Source: Rhea pennata (lineage: Eukaryota > Chordata > Aves > Rheiformes > Rheidae). From it: DNA of 64,000 nucleotides. The position numbers and the translations under genes are program-made. The notes beneath the pieces were generated by a model. It made no database searches and was not told the origin of the DNA. It saw nothing but the letters and a program-made list of their open reading frames with translations. Of this stretch, positions 12,318 through 23,523 are shown in pieces. Numbering within the stretch: position 1 is the first letter of the stretch; every line of letters begins with the position of its first letter. The stretch spans positions 61,458,703 through 61,522,702 of the forward strand of contig NC_084664.1 in the NCBI RefSeq assembly GCF_028389875.1. The letters are read 5' to 3'.

Positions 12318-13679
12318 AGTTCTTCATTCCTTTTAAGCCTATCTATCCCTGACTCACTTGTGACCAGATCTAAATAATGAATAAATATATGATTCTAAAT
12401 AAATAAGTGCAGGTATACATAAGGAGGGAGGAGAGAGTGTCTGCCTTCTGCTCTTTGATTTCACTTAAAACTGTCACACTGCTTGGGTTGGTGGTGTGAC
12501 TTAAAGGGCATCTGATCCAAACAAGGGCCAAAACAGGGAAAGAAAAAAGAACAAAGCAAGCAGGGGTATAAAATAACAAAAAGGAGACTACAAGAAAGCA
12601 ATTGCTGAAAGGAAAGGTGAAAAAACAGTACTCCTATTGAAGTCAACGGCAAAGCTCTCAGTGGCACGGGGCAGGTTTTGAGCATCCGAGCTGGCAAAGT
12701 CCTTGACCAGATTCCTAATGCAGCAAAGTTAAGCTTGTGTTTAAGTGCATGGCCAGCTCCATTTCTGAATTTTCATGTCTGTTTACATTCACAACAGCAT
12801 TCAAGATCTCTTAGTGAACTGCTTTGAGAATTTCAGACAAAATCATTAGAAATGATTGGGATTTGCTATCTCTGATGCCTATTTTCTAATCACAAGGAAG
12901 CATCTTGAAATCTGAATTAGCATTAGTTAATATATGTAGCCAATGTGCTGAAGGGACTTGGTTTTGCTTGTGCCTTACTGCATGCTGGAGGATCTACGTC
13001 TTTATCTTGGGATCCCCGTTTTATGCCTTCTGTGGCATGAGACATGTTGCACTAGCATAAAACTGAAGGAACAAACAGTGCTGCATCACTGTGAAACTTT
13101 TTTACCGCTTCCTTTCCCACCTTGGTTTACTACCAGTGCAGCTGTGCTGGTGCAAGGGGTGATGCAAGTGTTCGTGGAGGGAGGCCACGCACAGGTATAT
13201 ATGGTCCAAGCTTAATAAGAACAGATTTTCCTAAAAGCTTGGTGTACACAGTAAGCTGAATTTTGCAGAGAATCTGGCCAGATGGTTTGAAGCTCCTCTG
13301 AAAGAGCTGGCTCCCCTCGTCCTGAAGGCAGTCTTAGACAACGTGATGATTAAAAAAATCTAGAATGCTTATCTGTAGCTTATAACTGCACTGCCATGTT
13401 TGCCGTATGCAGGTTAAACTACTGGTGGTAAAACAGCTAACAATTCTCACTGTGGGCAAGGGCAAGGTGTGCTTTAATTACTGCAGTCGTGCACGCTATC
13501 GTGTCTTACTGTTCAAGTGCCTGACCTGCTACTTTGATCCCAGACCTGTTAATGGTGGCATCAGTTGTGAGAAATTTGAGCTGGCATGTGGAAGTGATTT
13601 AGATGATTTGTCACTTTTTTTAAAAAAAACTCTTTACTGAGCATTGATGAGAAGGTTACCTGTTTTTACATTTCCAATA

Positions 13680-13703
13680 GCAATTTTGTGATCACAAAAT
13701 TGC
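13680..13703. repeat. 24-bp perfect palindrome
   Basis: The 12-nt half GCAATTTTGTGA is followed at once by its exact reverse complement TCACAAAATTGC, with no spacer. It lies in the presumed ADCY1 3' UTR. It could form a cruciform, a self-paired RNA, or a dimer-binding site. Confidence 0.9.
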
Positions 13704-15319
13704 ATCATAATAATTACATTATTTTTTAAAAAGCCACAGTAGAAATCCTTCTGTTTAGAATTCCTGCTTTTATTTTACAGTGATACTATTTGTGTTCAAT
13801 TGAAAACAAAAGTGTAAAGCGATTTTGTGACTTGCTCCCACTTTCAAGGGCATATGTGTGCACAAAGCAAAAGGTGAATTTTCTATTTGGCATTCAAGCA
13901 GCTGATTGCTACACAGAGCTGGCTTTGGACAATGTTATAGAATGTAGTAGGAATGAAAGTAATGCTTTCTTAGATACTGCTCTAGAAAAGAGGAGTCCAG
14001 TGCTCTGTCATTTCTAGAGTAATTTAACCTTATATAGAGAAATCTAGAGCAGGGACACTATTTTCAGTGGAATTCTGAAGAGAAGTCAAAATTTTATAGA
14101 ATTTCTGTACTCTTCCTGGAATTTTATCTTTTGCAATATACTTATCTGTAGATTAGCATGCAAATTAACATTTTAAACAGAATTGGAATAATGGTGCAAA
14201 ACAGTAGTATTGCACAGATTTCAATATTTCAGCAGGCTGGACCAAATTTGACCCATCTCTCAAAATTCCTGCCACTAAATTTTATGCTGCCACTGACATT
14301 ACCTGTCTGAATTTTGTCTTGTAGATTCATTCTCATGCTCTCTGGCATCAGGAAGTTAATTTTTGCCCTACCAGTATATGTTCATATCTTCTGCATAGAA
14401 ATGAGATGTTGTTAATCATTTCTCAGCTCTGTTAATTGAAAAGACTAAGCTACAAAGCAAAAAAAAAAAAATCAAAAATCAAAATTGGTCTGCCTGCAAA
14501 TGATAGTACAATTTCCATTGTAGCCATATCCGTAATTTTAAGCATCCAATAACTATATATATAACCATAGTTGTTTATGTACATAACACCATAAATAAAC
14601 ACTATAGTACTAAGACGAGAAAAGGAGCTAGGCATGCATACCTGCATCTTAACACAACATAATTCTGCTCTGGACATTAAAATATGACTTGCAGCTCATA
14701 AACACTGCACAGCTTGCTAACAAGTAGATGTACCACTGCTGCTCTTCACTCACCATCAGGTTTCAGCTCCCTCGCACATCTGTCTCAGGAGGTTACTGTC
14801 TTCTCAGGCATGCTTGCTGTCATTCTCTGTAGGTCCTCCATCACATGATTGCCAACATTTTTTTAAAGATTTTTCAAAGAACAAGTATTAAGGGAAAAGA
14901 AGCCTAAATCATATTAGATGGTTATTTAGCTGCATGTGTGAGCATTCTCACAAAACGTGTGCAAAACCATTTCCAGGGTCGTCACTTAGTCTGTGTCTTG
15001 ATAACACTGTTTAATCCAAATAGTAAGAGTAAAGACAGATGCTTGACTGTACAGTTTTGGAGTTTTATGAGGTTGGTTGAATTTAGTTATTCAGTAAGAA
15101 GGTCATGCTAGAGGAATCCTGTCAGCTGCTTAACCTGTAGATGTTTGCAGTAAACTATATTGCTTCCAAACTAATTTGAGTTTCTGAGTTAGACTTTGAA
15201 TGCACCAGGCAGAGATACTCCATTCTTTCAAAGGGAAATCAAATGTACTCTTCTCTTTATTTAATTGGCTTAAGAAGTTTCAAAATATCTTTTATTCTAT
15301 TTAAAGCCCAGTAAGGTTG

Positions 15320-15440
15320 ATGAAAACATTAACTTCAATGAATGTTAGATCTGGCCTTATTTCAAGGTCTGTTCCTCTCTCACTGATGTCAAATGGGGTG
15401 TTGCCACTGACTTCAAAGGAACCAGGAAGAGGTCAGCTCT
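15320..15440. repeat. Worn interspersed repeat fragment
   Basis: The words 'aacttcaatgaatg', 'gatctggcctta', 'gccactgacttcaaagg' and 'accagga' resemble the 'gacttcaatgg...ggatcaggcc' core seen in many old sauropsid retroposons. Similar pieces occur near 12625-12660 and 55235-55320. The family cannot be named by eye. Confidence 0.4.
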
Positions 15441-15582
15441 ATCATAATAGAAACATCTACACAGGTAAATAAAATGACTAGTCCTAGCTTTAAGGAATGA
15501 ACTAGTAAGTCAAGATGTCATTTTTCCAGGTATTGTAGTCCACTGACACCTATAAATACTTTTTATATCTATATAGCTACAC

Positions 15583-15665
15583 ATAGACACACACATGCAC
15601 ACGCACGCATTATATATATATTTATGTATTTTATATATAGTGTGTGTGCGTGTGCATGTGTGCAT
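15583..15665. repeat. Mixed CA / TA / TG dinucleotide repeat
   Basis: An interrupted CA block (acacacatgcacacgcacgc) is followed by TA steps and then a TG block (gtgtgtgcgtgtgcatgtgtg). The CA and TG arms are roughly complementary, so the unit can fold back on itself. Confidence 0.85.
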
Positions 15666-15935
15666 GATAAACAGTATAATACAATAACTTAACACTGGGT
15701 AACTTCTAATGATAGATTTGCATTAATAATACGGGTCTATTTTTATGTAAATAGAATATTGTAGAGTATCTTCCAGTCTTTTTCAGGATTGTTAAATTGA
15801 GAAGAGCAATTGAATATTTGTCCTATTTTTATGTTAAAAAGTGAATGGACTGAAATGTTAAATGTGAATGTAAATTTCTTATTGCAACTTTTATACTGAG
15901 TGTTTGCACTATTATAATTTCTGGAATCTAATTAA

Positions 15936-15941
15936 AATAAA
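15936..15941 (+). promoter_or_regulatory. ADCY1: Candidate distal ADCY1 poly(A) signal
   Basis: AATAAA within aattaaaataaaggaaaa, followed 20-60 nt later by 'tctgcttgag' and a T/G-rich run (tttttttgtttttgttttg), the usual layout of a cleavage site. The 150 bases before it are A/T-rich, typical of a 3' UTR end. Confidence 0.5.
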
Positions 15942-17992
15942 GGAAAAAGATCTGCTTGAGTAAAAAGCTGAATGGGCATTTTTTTGTTTTTGTTTTGTTT
16001 TGTTTTTTACCAAGTTGCATTCATTACTTTACAGTAAGCTGCTTTTCAGAGGGTTCAAAAAGGATGTTTTTAAGGTTTAAAGCCAAGAGTACACATCTAG
16101 AAATCCTGCAATTTTACTTTCACAAATGCCTTGGACTAAAGAACCTTATAGGACCAGTCCAGCTCCCTATAGAGTCATGAGGACTTTTTGCATTGACTAA
16201 ACTGGAAGCTGGCATGGGCCAAATGCTCCATCCATTTTGCAAGCAGAAGAAAGTAAACATGTGCAAATACTGGCCACAGAGACCAGAAGAAGGGGAGAGG
16301 AAGCTCATCTCTCGCTCCCTTTCCACAAGCCAACAGTAACTGAGCCACTTAAGCAGATGCAGTAGATCACAGAGGCAGCTCATATGGAGCAAATAGTGCA
16401 AAAAGATAGAAAATAGGCCTATATGTGTGAAATTGCATAGGTTAACTTAAAATTGACTTGAAAACTGATAAAGTTTTATCAGGTAGCATGTCCCTCAAGG
16501 GAGCCTGTAAGCTTGGGCACAGTACCAAATTAATTCGATTGTACTGCTTCCAGATTACAGCAGACTCCCATCTGGCCAGCTCAGAATAAAAGCAGAGGTG
16601 CTTGGGTCCGTCACGCCTGTCCATGCAGATATGCCCTGAGATAACTTGGAAATGCAGAGTCCCTTGCGATGGAAAGCAGCCTGGGCTCAGATGCAAGGCT
16701 TTTTATTCCAAATGCTGGATGAAGGCTGCCCAGCTGTTTCTCTTGCAGGTTAGAGAGCACAGTGTGGGTTGGATAGAATTAGAGTGATGACAGTGAACGT
16801 GATGGACCTGTTCTTGGGTTACCCTAACAGCAGTGAGAAGAGTTGTCTGTGCCCTTATATAGCCATTTTTGAGTCTCCCCTTCTCCTCTGGAAGACAATG
16901 TACCAGATCTTCAGAACCGTCAATCGGAAATGCTCTGCTAAAGCCAGAAGGGCCATACCATAAATTAAATGCAAAATCTATCCTTCATGTTTAATAATTG
17001 GACCTATTCTATGATATTGGTATTCTGTGTCTTTTTCTTAATATTAAAATGTGCAAATCTCACTGTGTTGTGTCAGGGGATTTTATGTGTATAAATATAC
17101 ATGTAGCTATGTATATCTAATGCACGTGTACACACAGATGCACATATCTTAATGAGATACATTGTGTAAATTCTGGATTAATGGCTGTGGTGAGGTACTT
17201 TGAAACAGTTTTCCGTCATGCCCCATTACACAGCTGAATCACCTCAGAGACCAAATCACACTATGAGAATTTGTATTGCTTAAATAATGCGTACTATCAG
17301 CTCATATCCTCTGGTAACAATTTTGGACAAGAAAGCCAGTTCCAGTCCTGGGTGGTTTATGCTATAGAAAGGCAGTCTCTGGAATGGTTTATTGTTATTT
17401 GGAAATAAGGAGAAGGCAAGAATGGAAAATGAGAACATTGTGTACATTGTCCAGGCATTATTGGTGCATTGCCATTTTATCTATGTCAAAGCATTCCAGT
17501 TTTGCAGCCGTTCCCTAGGTCAGTAGGTCACCTGATTCACTATTCCTGCTGGTAGAACACGATGTTCTGCAGTGCAGTGGAATGAAATAATTATACAGGT
17601 ACCAATCACGGGCCTTATTCTGGTCTGGGCTGTTCTGATGGAAAAAAAGCCATAGCTGGAAAGGGAGTCATGTAGTGGAAATTGTCTGTGACAATCCTGG
17701 CTCTCATGAAACCCACTGAACTGTGGAGAGAACATTTGAGGATGGGGAGCCTGAGGTACAGCCAGGCTACTTAGGAGTCTGGTCTGATCCTAAACATTCA
17801 GTCCTCTGCAGATTATTCCTGCTATCTATCTGCTGCATAGATTTTTCATGGGTTTAACACATTTTCAGGCTCAAGGCTGAGAGGAAACAGAAAAGACTCA
17901 TTTAATGTTGCTTTAATGTGAACCTCCTAGGCTTCTGCTGTTTCTATACTTATAACCAGACATTAGTCTGCAATTGCCAGATTTAGCCATCG

Positions 17993-18040
17993 TGAGCTAG
18001 CGATGAAGAAGTAGAATGAGCTAGCGATGAAGCAGTCATG
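17993..18040. repeat. Two-copy 24-bp tandem repeat
   Basis: TGAGCTAGCGATGAAG occurs at 17993-18008 and again at 18017-18032, separated by aagtagaa. This gives a 24-bp period just upstream of the orphan open frame. Confidence 0.8.
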
Positions 18041-18085
18041 ACTATTATAAATGTTTACCCTTTCATTTAGTAGGCATGATGTAAG

Positions 18086-18391
18086 ATGCCAATGAGTACT
18101 TTCATAGAGACCATATGCCATATCGATTACTCCACGGCCACAGACGAAGTGGAAGAGCTACCCAATCGCGAACGCTCTGCTTCCCTGAGTCGGTGCGACT
18201 CCGATGACTTCATTAGCATACCCTCATCTCCGACCACCTGGGGATTTGTCAGAGCGATTCTAATAAGGCAAGAAAGAACCATTGATAGTCATCTGGCCCG
18301 ACCTCCTGCACAGGACTACACTCAGTCTGGCCATGCTACTGCACTGCACAAACACAGCATTTTTTGTTTATTATTAGATGTAATAAAGTAA
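18086..18391 (+). CDS. Unrecognised open frame, possibly coding
   Basis: I do not recognise this protein. The frame is 101 codons from ATG (a second ATG at 18092). The first 60 codons look coding: balanced codons, high CpG unlike the flanks, and a plausible acidic, serine-rich polypeptide containing YSTATDEVEELPNRERSASL and then SRCDSDDFISIPSSPTTWGF. Two AG sites after pyrimidines (tttcatttag at 18070, tactttcatag at 18108) could be acceptors. No good GT donor follows, so it would be a single or terminal exon. The last 30 codons look less coding, and AATAAA at 18382 overlaps the end of the frame. It may be an exon of an unseen gene, a decayed retrocopy or a conserved non-coding element. Confidence 0.3.
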   Translation: MPMSTFIETICHIDYSTATDEVEELPNRERSASLSRCDSDDFISIPSSPTTWGFVRAILIRQERTIDSHLARPPAQDYTQSGHATALHKHSIFCLLLDVIK

Positions 18392-19679
18392 AGCAAATCC
18401 ATCATCTTCTGGTCGCTGAGAGATTTGAAGTTAGACATTTGTTTGGCATTAGCCAAACTGTGCTCATACTGTTGCCAAAGGTCATGAAAGCATCATCGAC
18501 TGTTTTCCCCCAAACTCTATAGTTACTCTGTATGTTTATTGAACTTTGGCAATAATATTCTGTGCTCCTCAGCAGCACTGCCAACATAATTAGAAAGGAG
18601 CAGTCATATCAGAAAACACACAGCAAGTTACTGAGGAAAGGTCCCTGTTGAATATTAACTCAGATTGACTTCTGGGGTGTAGAAACACGTAGAAAGCGTA
18701 TAGGACACCGTCTAGTGAATAAACAACATGGAGATAGAGCACATCGTGGCATTCTGGTAAGACTGAAGGGGGTAAGCGCAAAATGAAGAGGAATCATTGA
18801 CGCAATTACAAAGGCAGATGGAGGCACATTGATTTTATGAAGGTTAATGACCTCTCCGACTATTAAAGTGTACCTAGCTTTTTACTGAAGTAATTAGACT
18901 TTTGGAAGTCAAATATTAATCAGCCAGACCTCTGGATAAAAAAGAGAGACTTTTCTCAATTTGGCATTTCCTGGAATGTTTTCAGAGTGGCTACTTGCAT
19001 GTTATAGACTTGTTTAACCAAAACAGTCAACAAACTTTCATGCCTGTAAGATTTCGGATTAGAAGATAGCAGCATCTTTAAATATTTACAACTCAATCCT
19101 CCTCTGACATGGGTGCTTAGTGCTATATCTGACGGGAAAGCTGGGCCCTGCAGAGGCCAGAGAGCTGAAGATTTCTGTCCTTGCCTCTGAATTCTGATAC
19201 TCACCAGGTGAGCTAAAACACACAGGTAAAGGTACACTCCTTAAGGTTTTCATTTACTCAGCCTTAATGCTACATTAAAGCAGAAAAAAAATGGCTAGTA
19301 GAATGCTAACTTCAATTCTCTGCAATTGGTGGACCTAGAGGAAAAATTTGAAACTTCAATGTCTAAATTAAAAGCACTTAAGAATATTTGCAATGATTCA
19401 GAGGCAAAGACCCAAATCCCATTCATTTTCTAACTATCACTAACCTAGAAGGAGATTAAAACATTTAAATATTTTAACTTAATGAGCAGCCTGAGCAGCC
19501 ACCACAAAACCTAATTAGGGTATCAAGTCTGTCTTTCTGAGTGCTCAAAATCAGATTTGCTGTCCAGCTAGACAGTCTTTGCTAAAGCAGGGTACACTAC
19601 CCAAAATATGTGGAACTATGTAACCTGAAACACAAGCCACAACTCTGTATTCTGCTAGTACAGAGTTGGTGGTTTGATG

Positions 19680-19680
<1 letters not shown>

Positions 19681-19709
<29 letters not shown>
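19681..19709 (+). repeat. Poly-T run
   Basis: Twenty-nine consecutive T residues. Confidence 0.95.
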
Positions 19710-19714
<5 letters not shown>

Positions 19715-22314
19715 CCGGTAGCTTTTGAAACTACCAAACCATCTGTCTCGAATTCGCTGAAGCCTCCCCTTCAGGTTGTTTGTGAGATGCTCCTGTGGCA
19801 GGAGTTGGAGTGGGAATTGTATCACACTAAAGTCTGTTCCTGGACAGCATAGCCAAAGATACTGACCTTGCTTCTGGCCAGAAAAAAAAGTCAAAGTGAC
19901 GGCTATGCTGAAAAGGAGGCTGTTGCAGCAGACACAAGGGTACCGTTTCCCTTCTACTGATATAAGTGATGTCATTTGTTTCGCAGATGATAGTGATGTA
20001 ATTCAGCTTTCTACTGACTGAGAAAAGTCTTCCAAAAGACCCAAATTTTAAAGCTCTTGGGGTGCAAGAGCTAAAATGTACTGAGGTGCTTTTCAAGCAT
20101 TGAGAAGTACAGAGCTTATTTAACCAAGGATTCATATAATCTTTGGCATCCAAGGTTTCAGCAAAATGCCTTCCAAACACACACACAAAGTCTGACCAGC
20201 GTTCTTGGAGCATTCCTACTTGACATGACTGTGCACAAAACACTGACACAGGAAGTTATGAACGTTTCAGCTGGATTTATATTTCAGCGGGATCTTTATC
20301 CATAAACAACAAATAATCTGGGCTTAAGTCATTTAAATCATTTAGGAAATACAGTTCAATTTCCTTTCTTATTGTATCTTTTCCTTTTTATCATTCATTC
20401 CTTTAGGCTTTCCTCTAACTTATGCTTTTGGTATGGCTGTAAATTCCAGAAAACATTTTAATCTTTGTCTCCCTCTCTTCATTTCTCTGTCTTTTTTTCC
20501 TGTGCTTTTTTTCCCCATCATCACCTCTCCTCCTTCCTTCGCTTCTCCAATGATCATCCAGCCATGGTTCATCAGTCAGGGCAGTGTGCCAAGCTGCACT
20601 TAACAGTGCATTTTCCTACCGTCAGTTATAAAAATCTCTGTGGAATCACCCTGTACATCAAAAACCATCAGGATAGTAGCCAGAGTGGCAAGAAGCGCAG
20701 GCTTCAGAGTAATACAACACTGCTGTGCAGTCAAGACTGCACCTAGCTCAAAACTGCTAGGACACTTGCAAGACTGATGACTTTGTAAGCTAAAATTACA
20801 TGTCCAATCCAACATAGCACGTGAGGGACCATAGGCACTAAGGGTCACTTCAGCAGCCGATGTACAAAGTTCCCTCCAGGAAAGTGCTGGTTGGTAGCAT
20901 CGTCAGAGCTGGAAATTAAGCAGTGAATGGACCAGCAATTGAAGAGAGGTGGTTTCTCAGGTTAGGGCAGAGCACTAAGGGAAATGTATCCTATTCCTTG
21001 GTATACTCATAAATAATTCCAGATTTGTCGTTTTCCAGATGAGGCCAGCTAGTTGTCACAAACTCCAACATCTCTGAAGTGAATATGCGCATCTGAATCG
21101 GAATTAAAGGGTTGAAATTTGAACAAAACCCTGCTTTGTCTTGTTTTTCTCACTTTTGTTGGTTTTGGAAGAATATTAAGAATTAATATTTTCCATAAGG
21201 GAATGCACTGAAGACATTTAAATCATTTCCTATGTGGATTTTGTATTTTTGGAACCAATTTAGAATGGGACATAAAGTTATCTTCTAAAATGAGATCAAT
21301 AAAACAATCTTTCAAGCCATATACATAAAGCAGCAGGAAGCTGGATATAAAATATACGGAGACTTCAAAATAAATTTGGTGGAATTGTGTGCCATCTTGC
21401 ATGGTCCAGTAAAAGAGAAGATACATAAACATAAACCAAACAACTGGATCCAGATCCATGAGTTATTGCTTCAACATATGAAGCAGTGAATACAGAGGAG
21501 AAAGATGGCCATGCCACAGACTGCAATAGGTCTGTAATTTTATTAAGGGAATGTTTAATGAAAAGGAGTGAAGAAAAGACACGCCATGTGTTCTTTTTTA
21601 AAAATCAGCAAGACGCATGCAAGACACCACTCATGTCTGAGTCTGGGTATTTTATTCTAGGGCACACATCAAGGCCAAGGTAATATCAACACTGCAGCTG
21701 GTTTGCTGAGCTTAGCATGCTTATATTTACCTTGGACTCTTTTTTCTTTGATCTCTGGATGGCTACGTCCTTCCTGTCCCCTGTAATTTCACTTCATAAA
21801 AAACTAAATCTGTATGACATAAGAGAAGCCATGGATAATAGAGAAAACAACTTGCAAAACTCTTAATTTGCATCTTGAGAGTGTTCAAACAGGAACTGGA
21901 ACAAGCAGCAAGGAAAGGCTTTACAAGGGAAAGAGGGAGGTCTTTTTTACGGGGCTCATAAGAAAGGCACTGAGGCAGGAGGCTTGGCATAACATGGTGC
22001 AATTACAAGCAGCGCTGGTGAACCAGGAGATGCCAGGACAAGGATGTACTAGAAAGGGAAGGCAAACACAGAGGGGAGGGCAAAGTGCAACCTCAAGCCT
22101 TGAAGACATGGCCAGGAAGTTTTTTTTTATGGGATCCAGTGAAACAATACCAGTGGTGCCCAAAGCCACTGAAAAAGCTCTGGTGGGGTTTCACAGTGCC
22201 CGGCGTTGTTTGCATCACTGTCTTGCTAGGAGAGGCGATGATATGTCCCACTGACACGGCTGGACGGCGCAAACATTGCGACACTGTGACAAGGCATCGC
22301 TCCCCGCTCTGTGC

Positions 22315-22322
22315 TATATAAG
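22315..22322 (+). promoter_or_regulatory. CCDC201: TATA box of CCDC201-like gene
   Basis: TATATAAG lies in a short GC-rich, CpG-containing stretch (ggacggcgcaaacattgcg upstream, cagcgccgctgacc downstream). A start site about 30 nt on, near 22345, would give a 5' UTR of about 80 nt before the ATG at 22427. This fits a tissue-restricted, TATA-driven gene. Confidence 0.6.
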
Positions 22323-22363
22323 GCACGGGCTTGCCGAGCTCTGCGAGGTGCAGCGCCGCTGAC

Positions 22364-22399
22364 CTAGTGGCTTTGCTCACCAAGCCACAAGGCCACTAG
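22364..22399 (+). other. 12-bp hairpin in presumed 5' UTR
   Basis: CTAGTGGCTTTG at 22364-22375 pairs with CAAGGCCACTAG at 22388-22399: twelve pairs with one G-U, and a 12-nt loop. It ends 27 nt before the candidate start codon at 22427, so it would sit in the leader of the mRNA. Confidence 0.65.
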
Positions 22400-22426
22400 T
22401 TTGAAAGCTAACTACTAATATTCAAA

Positions 22427-22431
22427 ATGAG
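22427..22431 (+). CDS. CCDC201: CCDC201-like gene, candidate first coding exon
   Basis: Five coding bases, ATG AG, directly followed by the donor gtaagg. A lies at -3 (caaaATGag), a good start context. Joined to the next exon at 23397, the split codon becomes AGG (Arg) and the protein would begin MRVKKTKSEWEQ. The TATA box at 22315 lies about 110 nt upstream. Such a tiny coding exon is unusual but well framed by signals. The alternative is that this exon is only 5' leader and translation starts at 25585 (see the exon at 25565). Confidence 0.45.
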
Positions 22432-23396
22432 GTAAGGGCTGGTCTACCCTCTTCTGTGTTTACAAAGGACTGAGATTTTTACTGCAGGGATTTTTTTTTT
22501 TTTTTTTTTTTTTTGCCCAGCCACGAATATCTCAAAATAGTTTTTGTTTAGTTCTCAAAATATTCCTGTAGAGACCTCTCCTGGGAGTTCAGGAAATAAA
22601 TAGCTTATCCTGGACAGACTATTTATTTCCAGGATGTTTACTTGTGCAATCCATGTGATTGTAAAGTGCCTCCATTTCTCAAGCTCTCTTTCAGGTCCTT
22701 AGGGGCACATAATTTAAACCTAGCGACTTACCCCATATACTGACAGACTGTTATTCCTAAATATTCAACTGGTAGCTCTAATTCTCTATTCATAGTACAA
22801 TTATTAATACAGCAAGAGAGGGTGGTTTGTGATTAGGTTCAAAATGCCTAGACTCGCTGGAACCACAGGTTCAAACCTTGGTAAGATCACCTCAGCCCTT
22901 CACCCCGCCATGCTTAACGAGCTCTGCAACCTCAGGTCAGCTGTGACTTTAGGTCTTTCTGGTCAGCTGAGATCTTAAAGATCCACAGGTTGTGTTTGAT
23001 TGAGAGAGGTTACCCCAATATCTGTACAGGTGCAGATTCTCAGATCTGTTTTTTTTACATCTGCTGTTGACTGTCCTCCACCGGGAAGCAGACTGGCAAT
23101 TCGGTGGTGCTGGGTGCAGACCAGCTTTAGGTGGTCTAGTCCTACCACCTCTTGGTGGTGACTGCAGTCCTCCACCTGAACTGTTTCAGACCAGTGCAAC
23201 TGTCATCTAGGAGGTGATATTTTGGCACCACTAGCTTCAAGACAAAATGTTGTTGTTGCCACAATCATCAGCTGCAGATGCTGTGAAATTCACAAAACAG
23301 TAAAATAAATGTCAGTTTATTCTGACTACCATCATTTCTTAAAAGAAGAAATTTTTTCATGGTAGATTTAGCGTTTGTTTTCTCATTTTTATTTAG
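22432..23396 (+). other. CCDC201: CCDC201-like intron 1
   Basis: A 965-nt intron from gtaagg to tttag. It contains a 24-nt poly-T run (22491-22514) and a perfect 12-bp inverted repeat at 22592-22630: GGAAATAAATAG and CTATTTATTTCC with a 15-nt loop. Confidence 0.55.
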
Positions 23397-23523
23397 GGTA
23401 AAGAAAACAAAATCAGAATGGGAACAGATACACTATATCAATAGTGGTCTTGGGACAGACCCTCAATATGCTGTAAGCAGCTATGTGAAGCCAAAAGACA
23501 CCAGATACCTTTCTACGACTGCA
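23397..23523 (+). CDS. CCDC201: CCDC201-like gene, candidate exon 2
   Basis: Bounded by a pyrimidine-rich acceptor (tcatttttatttag) and a consensus donor (gca|gtaagt). It codes KKTKSEWEQIHYINSGLGTD and then PQYAVSSYVKPKDTRYLSTT, a polar segment without a recognised domain. It has 127 nt: one base finishing the Arg codon plus 42 codons, ending in phase 0. The exon at 25565 needs one carried base, so the two do not join in frame directly. Either a small exon lies between them, a weaker donor at 23528 (taa|gtagca, which would restore the frame) is used, or this is an upstream reading frame. Mammalian CCDC201, as I recall it, begins at a point matching the next exon, so this segment may be sauropsid-specific or non-coding. 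Confidence 0.5.

Larger units (their letters stand above)
5683..15965 (+). other. ADCY1: Probable long ADCY1 3' UTR
   Basis: About 10.3 kb without credible coding sequence. I infer a 3' UTR for three reasons. Mammalian ADCY1 mRNA has a 3' UTR of many kilobases. No promoter-like or exon-like signal for another gene appears here. A good poly(A) signal followed by T/G-rich sequence lies at 15936. Earlier signals at 11180 and 11559 could give shorter forms. Contents include TG/TA repeats near 5975, poly-A at 6445, the CpG-rich structured patch at 10030-10560, an AT repeat at 11483, poly-T at 12292 and a palindrome at 13680. The true end cannot be fixed without transcript data. Confidence 0.6.
15966..22314. 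other. Intergenic, ADCY1 to CCDC201-like gene
   Basis: About 6.3 kb. It holds a short tandem repeat at 17993-18040, the unexplained open frame at 18086-18391 and a poly-T run at 19681-19709. I recognise no other gene, RNA or mobile element. Confidence 0.6.

Noticed and set aside
19655-20249. Two overlapping minus-strand frames, 106 and 140 codons
   Set aside because: One includes poly-Lys from the T29 run; neither resembles a protein or has flanking signals.
21868-22254. 128-codon plus-strand frame just upstream of the CCDC201-like promoter
   Set aside because: The composition follows local G/A richness, the peptide matches nothing known to me, it ends before the TATA box and it has no splice signals.
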